Counted from the stretch's first letter, positions 46,614-55,003 are shown. The stretch: 64,000 nucleotides of DNA from Xanthobacteraceae bacterium (GCA_022841625.1 JALHRD010000001.1:62001-126000), one strand, 5' to 3'. Numbers and translations are program-made. Notes: generated by a model not told the origin, from the sequence alone.

Positions 46614-47726
46614 ATGAATGCTTCGCGCCTACGAGAAATCACCGACCTGCTGCTTGAAAAAGAACAGCAGTTCAAGATCCAAGAAATCTTAACCGAGCTG
46701 AGTGGGCATTTGTCAAACCTTGCGAGCAATCCTCAAGATGCCGCCCACCAAAATAACTTTGCGGCTGGGCTCGAAAAGCTGAAAGTTGCCATTGAAGGTC
46801 TATCCGCGACTCTGCAGCCCGCGCAGATCAAATTACTTGAAGAAATTGATGCGGATAAGTTTTTTACTGGTCAGATGTTCTCCGAAATCATTGATTGGGT
46901 GCAAAAAAATCCGCTCACACCCGCAGTCGCCCACCAAAAGCTTGGAGCATTTGTTGCGAGCCGAAAGGCTTTTATCCGCGACATCACCGAGCTTCGCACA
47001 AATCTTGAAAAGCTAAAAATTCGCCCCTCCGTTTTGTCCGAAGGCGCGACAGAGATTGGGTTTCTCATCCCCCGCAGCCTCTTTAGCAATCAATTTGACG
47101 AGTTCATAAAGGAGATGAACGTCTTAAGAAGGGTTCTCCAGGCATTCGCGGAAACAGCAACCGGCGCCGCGCAGCCAATCGTGGTGGGCGACATATCTAC
47201 CACAGACCCTCAATTATTCCTTGGAATTGATCCCCTGACGGCGGCGATGTTCGGTGGGGTAATAACCTGGGCGCTATCGCAGTGGAAGAAGGTCGAGGAA
47301 ATCCGAAAGCTTCGCTCGGAGACTAAGAAAAATTCAAGCTTCACGGAGGAGGAGATAAAGTTCTTTTACGATTCCAAGATTGAAAAGATAATCGACGAGG
47401 CGATCGAGGAAAAAACAGGTGCGCTGCTCAAGGCCATGAAGGCTTCAGGAGGGCGCGACCACGAAAAGCGCAATGAGTTGACGTGGGCGTTAAGGTCAAT
47501 CCTGGCTCGCATCGAACGTGGAATGACAGTTGAGATTAGATTTCTGCCGCCGGAAAGCAAGTCAGAGAGCGAGGGCAAACAGGAGGCGACGGCTCTTGAG
47601 CAAGCATTTTCTTCGCTTGCGCAGACCGCGCCTCAGCTCTTATTTCCCGCATCAGAAAAAGCTCCAGTACTGCAAATTCCTCCGCCGGAACCTGAAGAGC
47701 CGCAGAGGTCATCGAAAACTTCGTAG
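46614..47726 (+). CDS. Hypothetical protein, 370 aa, with one hydrophobic segment
   Basis: Not recognised. The ATG at 46614 has a good GAGAGGAG at 46599-46606. The protein is predicted mostly helical with coiled-coil-like stretches (residues 10-135), has one hydrophobic segment (about 200-223, TDPQLFLGIDPLTAAMFGGVITWAL) and a second helical region rich in Glu and Lys (225-330), then a disordered Pro/Glu tail. Base composition and codon use are AT-richer than in neighbouring genes, suggesting horizontal acquisition. No partner gene is adjacent. It could be a membrane-associated accessory factor, but no function can be proposed. Confidence 0.7.
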   Translation: MNASRLREITDLLLEKEQQFKIQEILTELSGHLSNLASNPQDAAHQNNFAAGLEKLKVAIEGLSATLQPAQIKLLEEIDADKFFTGQMFSEIIDWVQKNPLTPAVAHQKLGAFVASRKAFIRDITELRTNLEKLKIRPSVLSEGATEIGFLIPRSLFSNQFDEFIKEMNVLRRVLQAFAETATGAAQPIVVGDISTTDPQLFLGIDPLTAAMFGGVITWALSQWKKVEEIRKLRSETKKNSSFTEEEIKFFYDSKIEKIIDEAIEEKTGALLKAMKASGGRDHEKRNELTWALRSILARIERGMTVEIRFLPPESKSESEGKQEATALEQAFSSLAQTAPQLLFPASEKAPVLQIPPPEPEEPQRSSKTS

Positions 47727-47782
47727 TCTGCCGACAAAATGGGTCGAGTCGCATAACGTTGCACAGCCCGTCACGGCTGAAG

Positions 47783-47815
47783 GGCGGAGACTGGATTTGC
47801 GTAGCGTAGTCCGCC
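47783..47815. repeat. Degenerate palindromic repeat, GGCGGA...TCCGCC type
   Basis: GGCGGA (47783-47788) and TCCGCC (47810-47815) bracket a short interval containing TTGCGTAGCGTAG. It resembles a widespread intergenic palindrome with a GCGGATTA...GCGTAATCCGC core, here interrupted by a few bases. Identification is from memory of the pattern only. Confidence 0.35.
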
Positions 47816-48011
47816 TACCGCAATCCGCGCGGCGCGATATTCTTAGCGAAAGCGCCCTACCAACGATGGCCCTCGCCGCCATCATTTCCGAGTGATCGAA
47901 TCTCACGATGAGCATTTCGGCAACGGCCGTTCGCTCTGGCAAACACGCGATGAGGATCGCGCGCCTGCGGCGCCTTTGCCCATCCCGCAGATATTGTGAT
48001 ATGTATATTGT

Positions 48012-48248
48012 ATGAAAACCAAACGCCTTGCTGAAATCCTGGAGCGTGTCGAGTCCTGGCCGGCTCATGCGCAGGACGAGTTGGCCGAGATCGTACGCGA
48101 TATCGATGCCGGATTGAGCGGCGGCGTCTACCAAGCGACGCCGGAAGAACTGGAAGGCATCGATCGTGGCCTGCGCGACGCGGCCGAGGGCCGGTTTGCC
48201 ACTGACGACGAGGTTGAGGCGACCTTCGCCAAGTTCCGCCAACCATGA
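48012..48248 (+). CDS. Antitoxin of a RelE/ParE-type toxin-antitoxin pair
   Basis: 78 residues: MKTKRLAEILERVESWPAHAQDELAEIVRDI at the start and a C-terminal helix that should wrap the toxin (LEGIDRGLRDAAEGRFATDDEVEATFAKF). No DNA-binding motif is obvious, but the N-terminal helices may serve. Its stop overlaps the toxin start by four bases (48245-48248). The DNA just upstream is AT-rich with near-repeats of TATTGTGATA, a possible autoregulated promoter/operator. No Shine-Dalgarno is visible before the ATG. Confidence 0.75.
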   Translation: MKTKRLAEILERVESWPAHAQDELAEIVRDIDAGLSGGVYQATPEELEGIDRGLRDAAEGRFATDDEVEATFAKFRQP

Positions 48249-48532
48249 GGGTCGTCTACACCCGGGCGGCGCTTCAAGACCTCGATAAGATTACCGACTG
48301 GCTGGCGCGTCACTACCCAACCATTGCAATCGATGTCGAACGCGGCATTCGCACCGCCATCGTCCGCATCGGACATTGGCCGGAAAGCGCGCGACGCTCC
48401 GACAAACGTCCCGGCGTCCGCATCGTCCCGATCGTCCATTACCCATACAAGATTTTCTATCGTATCGCGGACGACGTAATCGAAATCCTCCACATCCATC
48501 ATGCAGCGCAGCAGCCTTGGGACGAATTGTAG
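48245..48532 (+). CDS. RelE/ParE family toxin
   Basis: 95 residues with the RelE/ParE pattern: VVYTRAALQDLDKITDWLARH at the N-terminus, GHWPESARRSDKRPGVRIVPI in the middle and PYKIFYRIADDVIEILHIHH at the end. The final IxILHIHHAAQ is typical of ParE-like toxins, which poison gyrase, while RelE members cleave mRNA on the ribosome; sequence alone does not decide. The coupling to the antitoxin by ATGA overlap supports co-translation. Confidence 0.85.
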   Translation: MRVVYTRAALQDLDKITDWLARHYPTIAIDVERGIRTAIVRIGHWPESARRSDKRPGVRIVPIVHYPYKIFYRIADDVIEILHIHHAAQQPWDEL

Positions 48533-48561
48533 GCAGAACCGCGTCCCTGCGCTCTCGCCCC

Positions 48562-48777
48562 CTACTTCCCCTCATCTTCCGGCGGTGCAATCCGCAGCTC
48601 GTGGAAGCCGCGCCCGTGCATCGCATAGACCTCACGCACCAGGATGTGGGTCGCGACTTCGTTTTCGGTGCGGCCGAGCTTTCCGAGCGTCGCCAGCAGA
48701 GCCAAATAATTGAATGTCTCGATCGGCAATGTCAGGCTGAGTGCCCGCGCTTCCGATCGGTTTTCAGGTCGCGCCAC
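48562..48777 (-). CDS. Small conserved hypothetical protein, 71 aa
   Basis: Begins MARPENRSEARALSLTLP from a GTG at 48777 preceded by AGAGGGG at the right distance; a TTG at 48801 is in frame but poorly placed. The pattern of a short basic N-terminus, a beta-strand (ALSLTLP) and two helices resembles a ribbon-helix-helix DNA-binding protein, though the typical motif residues cannot be confirmed. It faces the ParE toxin gene, whose stop lies about 30 bases away. Function unknown. Confidence 0.55.
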   Translation of the reverse strand: MARPENRSEARALSLTLPIETFNYLALLATLGKLGRTENEVATHILVREVYAMHGRGFHELRIAPPEDEGK

Positions 48778-49072
48778 GCCAATACCCCTCTTTATGACCA
48801 AAATTAGGCCGTTTAAACCTGGTTATAATGGCATTTTAATTCTTGGCAGGCGAATCGAATCATGGAACGGTTAACGCCAGCGAGAAGATTCGCTCAGCGA
48901 ACCTAAAGCGGCCCCTCGGGGCCATCACACCAGCGGGCGTGCATTCCGGCAGTGCGGATGCGGCTCGGTGATCGCGGCGTCATGACCGTGCGCACCGATT
49001 TCGCGCTGTCCGGAGGCGTGTCCGCCACGATCGGGCGGCAGCGGAGCCGGCCGTGGATTGAGGAGGCCAAAC

Positions 49073-49588
49073 GTGAACATCGAACCCGTCAGTACTCCTG
49101 TCCGTGCACCTGTCAGCGCAGGAGCAACCTGGACCAACGACCGCGTCGCGCAGCTGCGCAGCAGCATCGCCGCGGGATTGACGTGCAGCCAGATCGCCGA
49201 CCAGATCGGCGTGACACGCAATGCCGTCATCGGCAAAATGCACCGGCTCGGCCTCGCGCCCGGCCGCCGGCCCGCCACTGCGAAACCGCGGGTGCGCGCG
49301 GCGCCGACGCATGCGCGCGGACCGCAGACGCGGGTCGCGCGAATTTTGCGCGCGCTCGCCGCCGGATCGAACGTCATCCCGTTCCAATCGGCGTCGGAAG
49401 CGCCGCCGGTCGAAAGCGCGCAGCGCTGTTCGCTGCTCGATCTCACCGGCAGCCGATGCCGGTGGCCGCTTAGCGACCCCGGTAAGGCCGACTTCGGCTT
49501 TTGCGGCAATGACGCACTTCCCGGTCTGTCTTATTGCGCGGGCCATGCGCGTATCGCCTACCGGCTGCCCTCCGGGCGGCGCGCGTAG
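49073..49588 (+). CDS. gcrA: GcrA family cell-cycle regulator
   Basis: 171 residues, GTG start with GGAGG just upstream at 49061-49065. The N-terminal GcrA helix-turn-helix reads ATWTNDRVAQLRSSIAAG followed by CSQIADQIGVTRNAVIGKMHRLGL. The C-terminal half has RCRWPLSDPGKADFGFCGND and SYCAGHARIAY, cysteine- and histidine-bearing elements shared by the family. In Caulobacter GcrA binds sigma-70 and methylated GANTC sites to time transcription with the cell cycle. The middle region is Arg/Pro rich. Related genomes may have several family members, so this may be a paralogue. Confidence 0.88.
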   Translation: MNIEPVSTPVRAPVSAGATWTNDRVAQLRSSIAAGLTCSQIADQIGVTRNAVIGKMHRLGLAPGRRPATAKPRVRAAPTHARGPQTRVARILRALAAGSNVIPFQSASEAPPVESAQRCSLLDLTGSRCRWPLSDPGKADFGFCGNDALPGLSYCAGHARIAYRLPSGRRA

Positions 49589-49719
49589 GGCCCGCGGGGA
49601 AGGGTTGGGCGTGGGCGAGCTTCGCTGCCTCCATGTTGGCATCGGCGCACCGATCTCGCCGCGCTCAACCCGACCTCGCATGAGAGACTCACCGATGGTC
49701 GTTCCGCGAACCAACACGG

Positions 49720-50118
49720 CTACCGCCTCCTGGGAATCTCCTTGAGCAATCCGGGACGCTCGAACGACGTGTTGACGGAATCAAATCCGCCGATCACCGG
49801 CGCAATCAGACCCAGCATGAAACAGACCACGGCGACGACCGGAATCCAGACATGGGCGATTTGACTGATCGCGCCGGCTTTGTTCTTTTGCAACACCCAG
49901 TAGCGCGCGACATAGCCGAGCATCGCGACAGTGGCGCCGATGGCAAAGGCCAATATCCCCCACAGCACGCCTTTCTTCAGCGCGGTCGCGCCGGCCTGAA
50001 GCCAGATCGATTGCAGAAACACGAACAACAACGCCGCGCCCACAATATTGGCGACGATAACGATCCGCTGGCCCTCGAACAGCACCCGCTCTTTCGCATC
50101 GCCCGGAGAATTGGACAT
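49720..50118 (-). CDS. Hypothetical membrane protein, 132 aa
   Basis: Three hydrophobic segments (about residues 20-40, 48-70 and 86-108) in a protein starting MSNSPGDAKERVLFEGQRI. No family is recognised. On the minus strand it precedes no close partner; the small cytochrome gene lies 166 bp upstream. A membrane role is likely and nothing more can be said. Confidence 0.6.
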   Translation of the reverse strand: MSNSPGDAKERVLFEGQRIVIVANIVGAALLFVFLQSIWLQAGATALKKGVLWGILAFAIGATVAMLGYVARYWVLQKNKAGAISQIAHVWIPVVAVVCFMLGLIAPVIGGFDSVNTSFERPGLLKEIPRRR

Positions 50119-50284
50119 CGCGACACCTCCGTTTCCGCTGCACGCACGCGCCGGACGTAATGCCGGCCGCCGCCGCGCTCAAGCGCCGATTGCGCGAGCC
50201 CATAGGTTGTTACCGCTATTTCGCGACGGATTTATCGGCGACGTTGCTTTTCAGGCCGACCGTGGCGCATGGGCAACAGGCCCC

Positions 50285-50542
50285 TCACGGCCGCGAGCGC
50301 TCCAAGAGATATTCGACGATCAATTCCTTGAGGTCGTCGCGCTCGCACGGGTGCTGAGCCATGAAGGCTTCAATCCAGGCGCGACGGCCGGCATCGTCGC
50401 GCCCGGGAATGCGGCGCAGCACTGCACTTTCCGAACGATGACAATTGGCGCAACCTTTTTGATAGGCTTCGGACGGCGTCTGCGCCGCCGACGGGCGGAG
50501 CGCGAGCAGCGATAGACCGACGACAGCAAACCAGACGCGCAT
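50285..50542 (-). CDS. Small c-type cytochrome, 85 aa
   Basis: Signal peptide (about 1-20, ending AAQ), then one heme-binding CxxCH motif in CANCH. No later Met in the usual axial-ligand context stands out, so the sixth heme ligand is unclear. At about 65 mature residues it is near the minimum for a monoheme cytochrome. It lies three bases after the TspO gene on the minus strand, so the two may be co-expressed. Probably periplasmic electron carrier or heme sensor component. Confidence 0.75.
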   Translation of the reverse strand: MRVWFAVVGLSLLALRPSAAQTPSEAYQKGCANCHRSESAVLRRIPGRDDAGRRAWIEAFMAQHPCERDDLKELIVEYLLERSRP

Positions 50543-50545
50543 GCA

Positions 50546-51037
50546 TCACCGATTCAGCCACCACAGCGAAGCGTTCAACAGCATCGCGAACGAAACCCAG
50601 GCCGCGAGCGGCACAAGGCACCAGCCGGCGAACCGGTCGAGCCGATAAAACAAGACAATCGTGGTCAGTATGAGCGCAAGCTGCGGCACGATGTTGATCA
50701 GCCCCAAGAGCGGACTGTTGGCGGCGAAGAACATCCACGACCACGCCGCATTGAGCGCAAGCTGCGCAAAAAACACCGCAAGCGCGACGCCGCGTCCCGG
50801 TGTCGCCGAAGGAAGCCGCAGGATACGCCACGCCGAAAACGCCATCAGCGCGTAGAGCGATGTCCAGACCGGCGCAAATACCCAATTGGGAGGATTGAAT
50901 GGTGGCTTAGCCAGGCCCGCATACCAGCTCGCGAGGTTGGGATAGGTCGCGATCTGCCCGACGATCGAGACCGCCACGACCACGCCAACCGCAGCCACGA
51001 CCCATTTAACGTCGTTAGCTAATCGCGATTCAAGCAT
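50546..51037 (-). CDS. tspO: TspO/MBR family protein
   Basis: 163 residues with five membrane helices and the family's Trp-rich signatures: KPPFNPPNWVFAPVWTSLYALMAFSAWRI in helices 1-2 and LNAAWSWMFF in helix 3. TspO binds porphyrins and cholesterol-like ligands; in Rhodobacter it modulates tetrapyrrole and photosynthesis gene expression. It precedes a small c-type cytochrome gene by three bases on the minus strand, a link to heme chemistry. Confidence 0.93.
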   Translation of the reverse strand: MLESRLANDVKWVVAAVGVVVAVSIVGQIATYPNLASWYAGLAKPPFNPPNWVFAPVWTSLYALMAFSAWRILRLPSATPGRGVALAVFFAQLALNAAWSWMFFAANSPLLGLINIVPQLALILTTIVLFYRLDRFAGWCLVPLAAWVSFAMLLNASLWWLNR

Positions 51038-51122
51038 GGCCTACCCATTGCATGGCCTCCCCATTGCATGGCCTACCCGATGCAAGACGTCAAAGCACCG
51101 CAGCGGCTATCGGCGGCCGCAA

Positions 51123-51461
51123 TCATCGCGGCAACACAGAATAATAAATGGCGATCGCCTGCAGTTCCTCAAGTGTCATTTGGCCGGTGAAAAAATTCAT
51201 TTCCGGGTGGACGCGCGCGCGCGTGCGGAATGCCATCATCTGATTGTAGAGATAGACGATGTTCTGGCCAGCAAGATTGGGGGTCGCCGGATCATGCCCG
51301 ATGCCGTCATAGCCGTGACATGCCGCACAGAGCATGACAAATCGCGGCGGCGGCGGTGGCGCCTGTGCCCCCGCCGAGCGCGGGCAGCTGACCATCAAGG
51401 CCCCCAACACCAGAAGCGCTAGGATCGCCGCAGCCCGCAGAGCGGTGCCAGCGTGTTTCAA
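51123..51461 (-). CDS. c-type cytochrome, monoheme, 112 aa
   Basis: The TTG at 51461 is chosen because it follows GGAGG at the right distance, gives a classic signal peptide (MKHAGTALRAAAILALLVLG) and overlaps the upstream stop as TTGA. The mature part has one heme motif CAACH in MLCAACHGYDGIG and NQMMAFRTRARVHPEMNFFTGQM, which supplies possible Met ligands. It resembles class I cytochromes of the c553/c4 type. Translational coupling with the upstream gene of unknown function is likely. Confidence 0.8.
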   Translation of the reverse strand: MKHAGTALRAAAILALLVLGALMVSCPRSAGAQAPPPPPRFVMLCAACHGYDGIGHDPATPNLAGQNIVYLYNQMMAFRTRARVHPEMNFFTGQMTLEELQAIAIYYSVLPR

Positions 51462-51805
51462 TTCGCGCCTCCGCCCCGTGTGCTGATTTGCCTGCCGGCC
51501 GGCTCCAGCGCAAACCACAGCGCCCGCGCGCCGGCCCGCAGCGCATCGCGATGCACGATATCGTCCGGCGGTACCGCGACAACGGTTTGCGCCAGATCGT
51601 TAAGAATTTCCGCAAACAGCAAATAGTGAAAACGCATGCGAATAGTTTTGCGTGTGTCGGCATCGCCGGTGCGGTGCAGCGACAGCGAAATCCCGCTCTC
51701 ATCGAGATGGGCATCGAACCGCGCCGTTCGCTCGAACGTCCCAATGTAGAGCTTGTCGGGATATTCGAGCGCCACCTCGGCTTTATCGGGAATCGGCTTG
51801 GTCAT
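51458..51805 (-). CDS. Hypothetical protein, 115 aa, coupled to a cytochrome gene
   Basis: No family is recognised. It is soluble, with a beta-rich central region (LYIGTFERTARFDAHLDESG) and a helical stretch LLFAEILNDLAQTVVAV. ATG 51805 is preceded by GAGGGTGG; a TTG at 51817 is possible. The stop codon overlaps the TTG start of the cytochrome gene, so they share an operon and likely a pathway. Confidence 0.6.
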   Translation of the reverse strand: MTKPIPDKAEVALEYPDKLYIGTFERTARFDAHLDESGISLSLHRTGDADTRKTIRMRFHYLLFAEILNDLAQTVVAVPPDDIVHRDALRAGARALWFALEPAGRQISTRGGGAN

Positions 51806-51953
51806 AGCCACCCTCAATGATCAGTAAGATTTCGCGCAGAAACCGCCAGATCGGCGTTGCGCTAGGTCAAAATCGCGTCCGCGATTTTGATCGTTTGCGT
51901 GGCAGAGGATTAAACCCTACAGAATCAAAGCCCGCCCCATCGCTGGAATCACC

Positions 51954-52424
51954 ATGTTTGGCCGAATCACCGTCACGCGCGTGTTCTCGACCAGCGCGAC
52001 CCCGAGCGCGGTGTGGGATGCGCTTGAGGCGGCGCCGCGTTGGCCGGAGGTGCTGACCGATCTCGTCAGCGCGCGCATCGAGCCCGACGGCATGCTGGCC
52101 GAGGGCGCCACAATTCATACGGTGGCAAAGCCGGGCACGCGCGCGATCGATATGCGCTATCGCGTGATCGTGGCGGAGCCGCGGCTGCGGCTGGTGATCG
52201 AAAGCACGATCCCTGGACAGTTCCGCGCCCAAACTGAATATATGATCGATCGGTTCGCCACCGGAACGCGTATCGCCGTGACCAGCCAGATCGAACCCCT
52301 TCGCTGGCTCATCAAGATCGCCGCCGCGCTGATGCCGGGCTCATATGCCAAGCAGTTGGAAGCGGCGCTTGAACTGCGGGTGCGCCCGATGCTGGCGCTC
52401 GCCGAACGGATCCAGCAGGGCTAA
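51954..52424 (+). CDS. SRPBCC (START-like) family protein
   Basis: 156 residues. The N-terminal RVFSTSATPSAVWDALEAAPRWPEV is the typical polyketide cyclase/START-like opening, followed by the beta-sheet cavity strands and a long C-terminal helix (YAKQLEAALELRVRPMLALAERI). Such proteins bind hydrophobic ligands. The ligand is not predictable. The gene is divergent from the small operon at 51.1-51.8 kb. It is followed 12 bases after its stop by the first family A repeat. Confidence 0.82.
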   Translation: MFGRITVTRVFSTSATPSAVWDALEAAPRWPEVLTDLVSARIEPDGMLAEGATIHTVAKPGTRAIDMRYRVIVAEPRLRLVIESTIPGQFRAQTEYMIDRFATGTRIAVTSQIEPLRWLIKIAAALMPGSYAKQLEAALELRVRPMLALAERIQQG

Positions 52425-52435
52425 CGCCCGCCATC

Positions 52436-52598
52436 GTGGAGTGGATTTGACATTCGCTACCCACCTTGCAGCGAGCACGCGATGCGAATGTCAAATCCAA
52501 AACTCCACGAGCAGCCTATACTTGCTAGTGGTCCTTTGATTCTAACATTCGCAAAATCGCCCGCGGAAATGGGATGCGAATGTTAGAATCGGACCACT
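52436..52598. repeat. Two-hairpin repeat, family A, copy 1
   Basis: Hairpin 1 (52436-52508): GTGGAGTGGATTTGACATTC on the left pairs with the reverse complement on the right arm (52484-52508) apart from an AAA bulge. Linker 52509-52526. Hairpin 2 (52527-52598): AGTGGTCC, TTT, then GATTCTAACATTCGC pairs with GCGAATGTTAGAATC and GGACCACT. Both stems share an ACATTCGC core next to the loop. Starts 12 bases after the SRPBCC stop. Confidence 0.9.
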
Positions 52599-52667
52599 GG
52601 GCCCCCCTGGACTCCGCCCATGACCTGCGCGAAGCTCGGGCCAATAAAAATATTTAGGGAGGATCCA

Positions 52668-53456
52668 ATGATCACACCGACGACGATCAAACATGTCGTG
52701 CCGGCCATCGTGGCGGCGGCCTTCATGCTGTTTTCCGGCGCGGCGCAAGCCGAGATGAAGCGGGAATGGATCGACTACAGCCACGGCGCCAAGAAACTCA
52801 AAGCCTATCTCATTCACGATGACGCCCAGAAAGGCAAGCGGCCCGCGGTCTTGATGCTGCATGCGCGCGAGGGCATGACGCCGAACACGCAGCGGCTCGC
52901 CGAAATTTGGGCCAAGCTCGGCTATGTCACCTTCGTCGCCGACATCTTTGGCTATGGCGAGGGCATTCTGCCGAAGGACGTGCCGGAAATGTCCGCCCAG
53001 ACCAAAATCTTCCGCAGCGATCGCGCGCTGGCCCGCAGCCGCACACAGGCGGGCTACGACGCGCTGGCGAAACTGCCGATGGTCGATGCCGGCCGGATCG
53101 CGGCGATCGGCTATTGCTTCGGCGGCGATATCGGCATCGAGTTCGGCTCGACCGGCGCGCCGCTCGCGCTCAATGTCTCGATCCACGGCTCGTTCGACAA
53201 ATACCAGCCGGGCTGGGCCAAAAACGTCAAGGGCCGCTTCCTGATCCTGCACGGCGCCGAGGATGTGGGCTATCCGCTCACGGTGGTCAATCCGGTGATC
53301 GACGAGTTGCGCGTCTCCAAAATTCCATTCCAATTCGAGGTCTATAGCGGCGCAACCCACGGCTTCTCTCGGCCCAATACCAAGGACGACGAGCGGGCCA
53401 ACGAGCAGTCGATCGCCTCAACGGCGCGCAATCTCAGGGAAGTGTTCGGCCCCTGA
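52668..53456 (+). CDS. Dienelactone hydrolase family protein, paralogue 1
   Basis: 262 residues with a signal peptide ending AAQAE. The alpha/beta-hydrolase nucleophile is Cys150 in GYCFGG, as in dienelactone hydrolases, with a later Asp in HGAEDVGYP and the catalytic His in ATHGFS. The oxyanion-side segment LMLHAREGM contains a Glu at residue 68 at the place of the family's activating Glu. True substrate unknown: family members open lactones of chloroaromatic and other pathways. It resembles the gene at 56.2 kb over its whole length. ATG 52668 follows GGGAGG. Confidence 0.88.
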   Translation: MITPTTIKHVVPAIVAAAFMLFSGAAQAEMKREWIDYSHGAKKLKAYLIHDDAQKGKRPAVLMLHAREGMTPNTQRLAEIWAKLGYVTFVADIFGYGEGILPKDVPEMSAQTKIFRSDRALARSRTQAGYDALAKLPMVDAGRIAAIGYCFGGDIGIEFGSTGAPLALNVSIHGSFDKYQPGWAKNVKGRFLILHGAEDVGYPLTVVNPVIDELRVSKIPFQFEVYSGATHGFSRPNTKDDERANEQSIASTARNLREVFGP

Positions 53457-53522
53457 GCCGGCGCCTACCCTGAAGGCGGCTCTTGCGCCGGGGCAGGCTC
53501 GGCGCAGGCCTCAAACAAGCGA

Positions 53523-53547
53523 TCGCCGTCACAGCAACGGACGGCGA
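53523..53547. other. 8-bp hairpin in the gap between the hydrolase gene and clpS
   Basis: TCGCCGTC (53523-53530) pairs with GACGGCGA (53540-53547) over a 9-base loop. It lies between convergent gene ends and lacks a T-run, so a weak bidirectional stop or an RNA-stabilising hairpin are equally possible. Confidence 0.3.
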
Positions 53548-53608
53548 CCGCATCTAGATGCGTTCCAGACGACAGATCCCTGTCGTCGCTCGCAGCGCGC
53601 GACCTGCG

Positions 53609-53917
53609 CTATTCCTCCGGTTCGGTGGTGAAATAAAGCGGATAGCCATATTGCTTGCCGAGGTCGGTCGCCTCCTTGGCCTTGGTGTCGGCGACATCCT
53701 TGGTATAGACCGCGATCACGCAGACGCCGCGCCGGTGCGCCGTCATCATGACATGGTAGGCGCGTTCGGCGTTCATGCGGAAAACCGCCTTCAGCACCTG
53801 AATCACGAATTCGCGCGGCGTGAAGTCGTCATTAAGCAGAATAACCTTCCACAGTTTTGGCCGCTGCGTTTTCGGCTTTACGGCTGTCTTCGGCTTGACG
53901 ATGGTTTTCTCGCTCAT
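53609..53917 (-). CDS. clpS: ATP-dependent Clp protease adaptor ClpS
   Basis: 102 residues. The N-end-rule adaptor hands proteins with primary destabilising N-termini to ClpA. The conserved core LWKVILLNDDFTPREFVIQVLKAVF, with the residues that contact the N-degron, and the later NAERAYHVMMTAHRRGVCVIAVYTKDVADTK are present. aat, which makes such N-degrons, is also in this window. clpA itself is not. The N-terminal extension is Lys/Thr-rich and disordered. Confidence 0.96.
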   Translation of the reverse strand: MSEKTIVKPKTAVKPKTQRPKLWKVILLNDDFTPREFVIQVLKAVFRMNAERAYHVMMTAHRRGVCVIAVYTKDVADTKAKEATDLGKQYGYPLYFTTEPEE

Positions 53918-54026
53918 GACGCGTGCCTCACGTCGGATGCGGACGCCAATCTAGCACCTTGCCTGGGTTGCCAAAACCGCTCACTCTGCGATGCGGTATC
54001 CAGCCCTCGGAACGGGGAGATCGCCG

Positions 54027-55001
54027 ATGCGCCGAACCATCCTCCAGTGGACGGCCTGCCTGATGGCCGCCGTCGCCACCGGCATCTTTACACTTGTTGC
54101 GAGTGCGGGCGCACAATCGACCCGCATGGTCAAGATCGTCGTGCCCTATCCGCCCGCCAGCGGCCCCGACATCCTGTCGCGCCTAATGGCCGAGCAGATC
54201 GGTAAGACGCAAGGCGCGACCGTGCTGATCGAAAACCGTCCGGGCGGCGGCACCATGATCGGCACTGAAGCCGCGGCGCGCGCGGCGCCCGACGGCAGCA
54301 CCGTATTGCTGGTGGCCAATTCCTTCGTAATCAATCCGGCCCTGAAACCGCAGAGCTACGACGTCACTGCGAGCTTCGAGCCAATCTGCCATCTCGCTTC
54401 GACCCCGATGGTGCTGGTGGTGCAGGCTGCCTCACCCTATCAATCGCTCAACGATCTGCTGACCGCGGCCCGCGCCAAGCCCGGCGCCCTGTCGCTCGGC
54501 GCGGCCGCGGCATCGTCGCTTCAGGTGGCGTTCGAGGTGATCAAACGCTCGGCCGATATCAATATGACATTTGTGCCGTTTCCCGGCACCGCGCCCGCAA
54601 TCAACACGCTGTTGGGCGGCCATGTGACCGCGGTGTTCGCCGACTATCCGACCGTCGTTGGCCATCTGAACTCCGGCACGCTGCGCAGCCTGGTCACCGC
54701 CTCAGCCCAGCGCAATCCGGCGCTGCCGGAGGTGCCGACCTTCGTGCAAGCTGGCGTCACCGCTTATGACGCCGACATCTTCTACGGGATCGTAGCGCCG
54801 AGCAAGACACCACCCGAAGCGCTGACGCAATTGTCGAACTGGTTCGGGGCGGCGCTCAAAGCTCCGGAAGTGCAGCCGAGGCTTGCGCAGCAGGGGTTGT
54901 TTCCGGTCGGCCTGTGCGGCGCGCCGTTCGGCGCATTCATGCGCCGGCAGGTCGAGGAATACGCCCGCATCATCCGCGAGTCCGGAATCAAGGTGAATTG
55001 A
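54027..55001 (+). CDS. Bug family (TctC-like) tripartite tricarboxylate receptor, copy 4
   Basis: 324 residues; ATG 54027 with GGGGAG just upstream. Signal peptide ends at AGAQ. Mature signatures are RMVKIVVPYPPASGPDILSR, VLIENRPGGGTMIG, RAAPDGSTVLL and FVPFPGTAPAINTLLGGHVTAVF. The C-terminal third departs from copies 1-3. Two bases separate its stop from the start of the ModA-like binding protein gene, so the two receptors share an operon. Confidence 0.9.
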   Translation: MRRTILQWTACLMAAVATGIFTLVASAGAQSTRMVKIVVPYPPASGPDILSRLMAEQIGKTQGATVLIENRPGGGTMIGTEAAARAAPDGSTVLLVANSFVINPALKPQSYDVTASFEPICHLASTPMVLVVQAASPYQSLNDLLTAARAKPGALSLGAAAASSLQVAFEVIKRSADINMTFVPFPGTAPAINTLLGGHVTAVFADYPTVVGHLNSGTLRSLVTASAQRNPALPEVPTFVQAGVTAYDADIFYGIVAPSKTPPEALTQLSNWFGAALKAPEVQPRLAQQGLFPVGLCGAPFGAFMRRQVEEYARIIRESGIKVN

Positions 55002-55003
55002 CC

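Noticed and set aside
53457-53491. Terminator after the first dienelactone-hydrolase gene
   Set aside because: CCGGCGC and GCGCCGG can pair over a 20-base loop, but no T-run follows and the loop is long.
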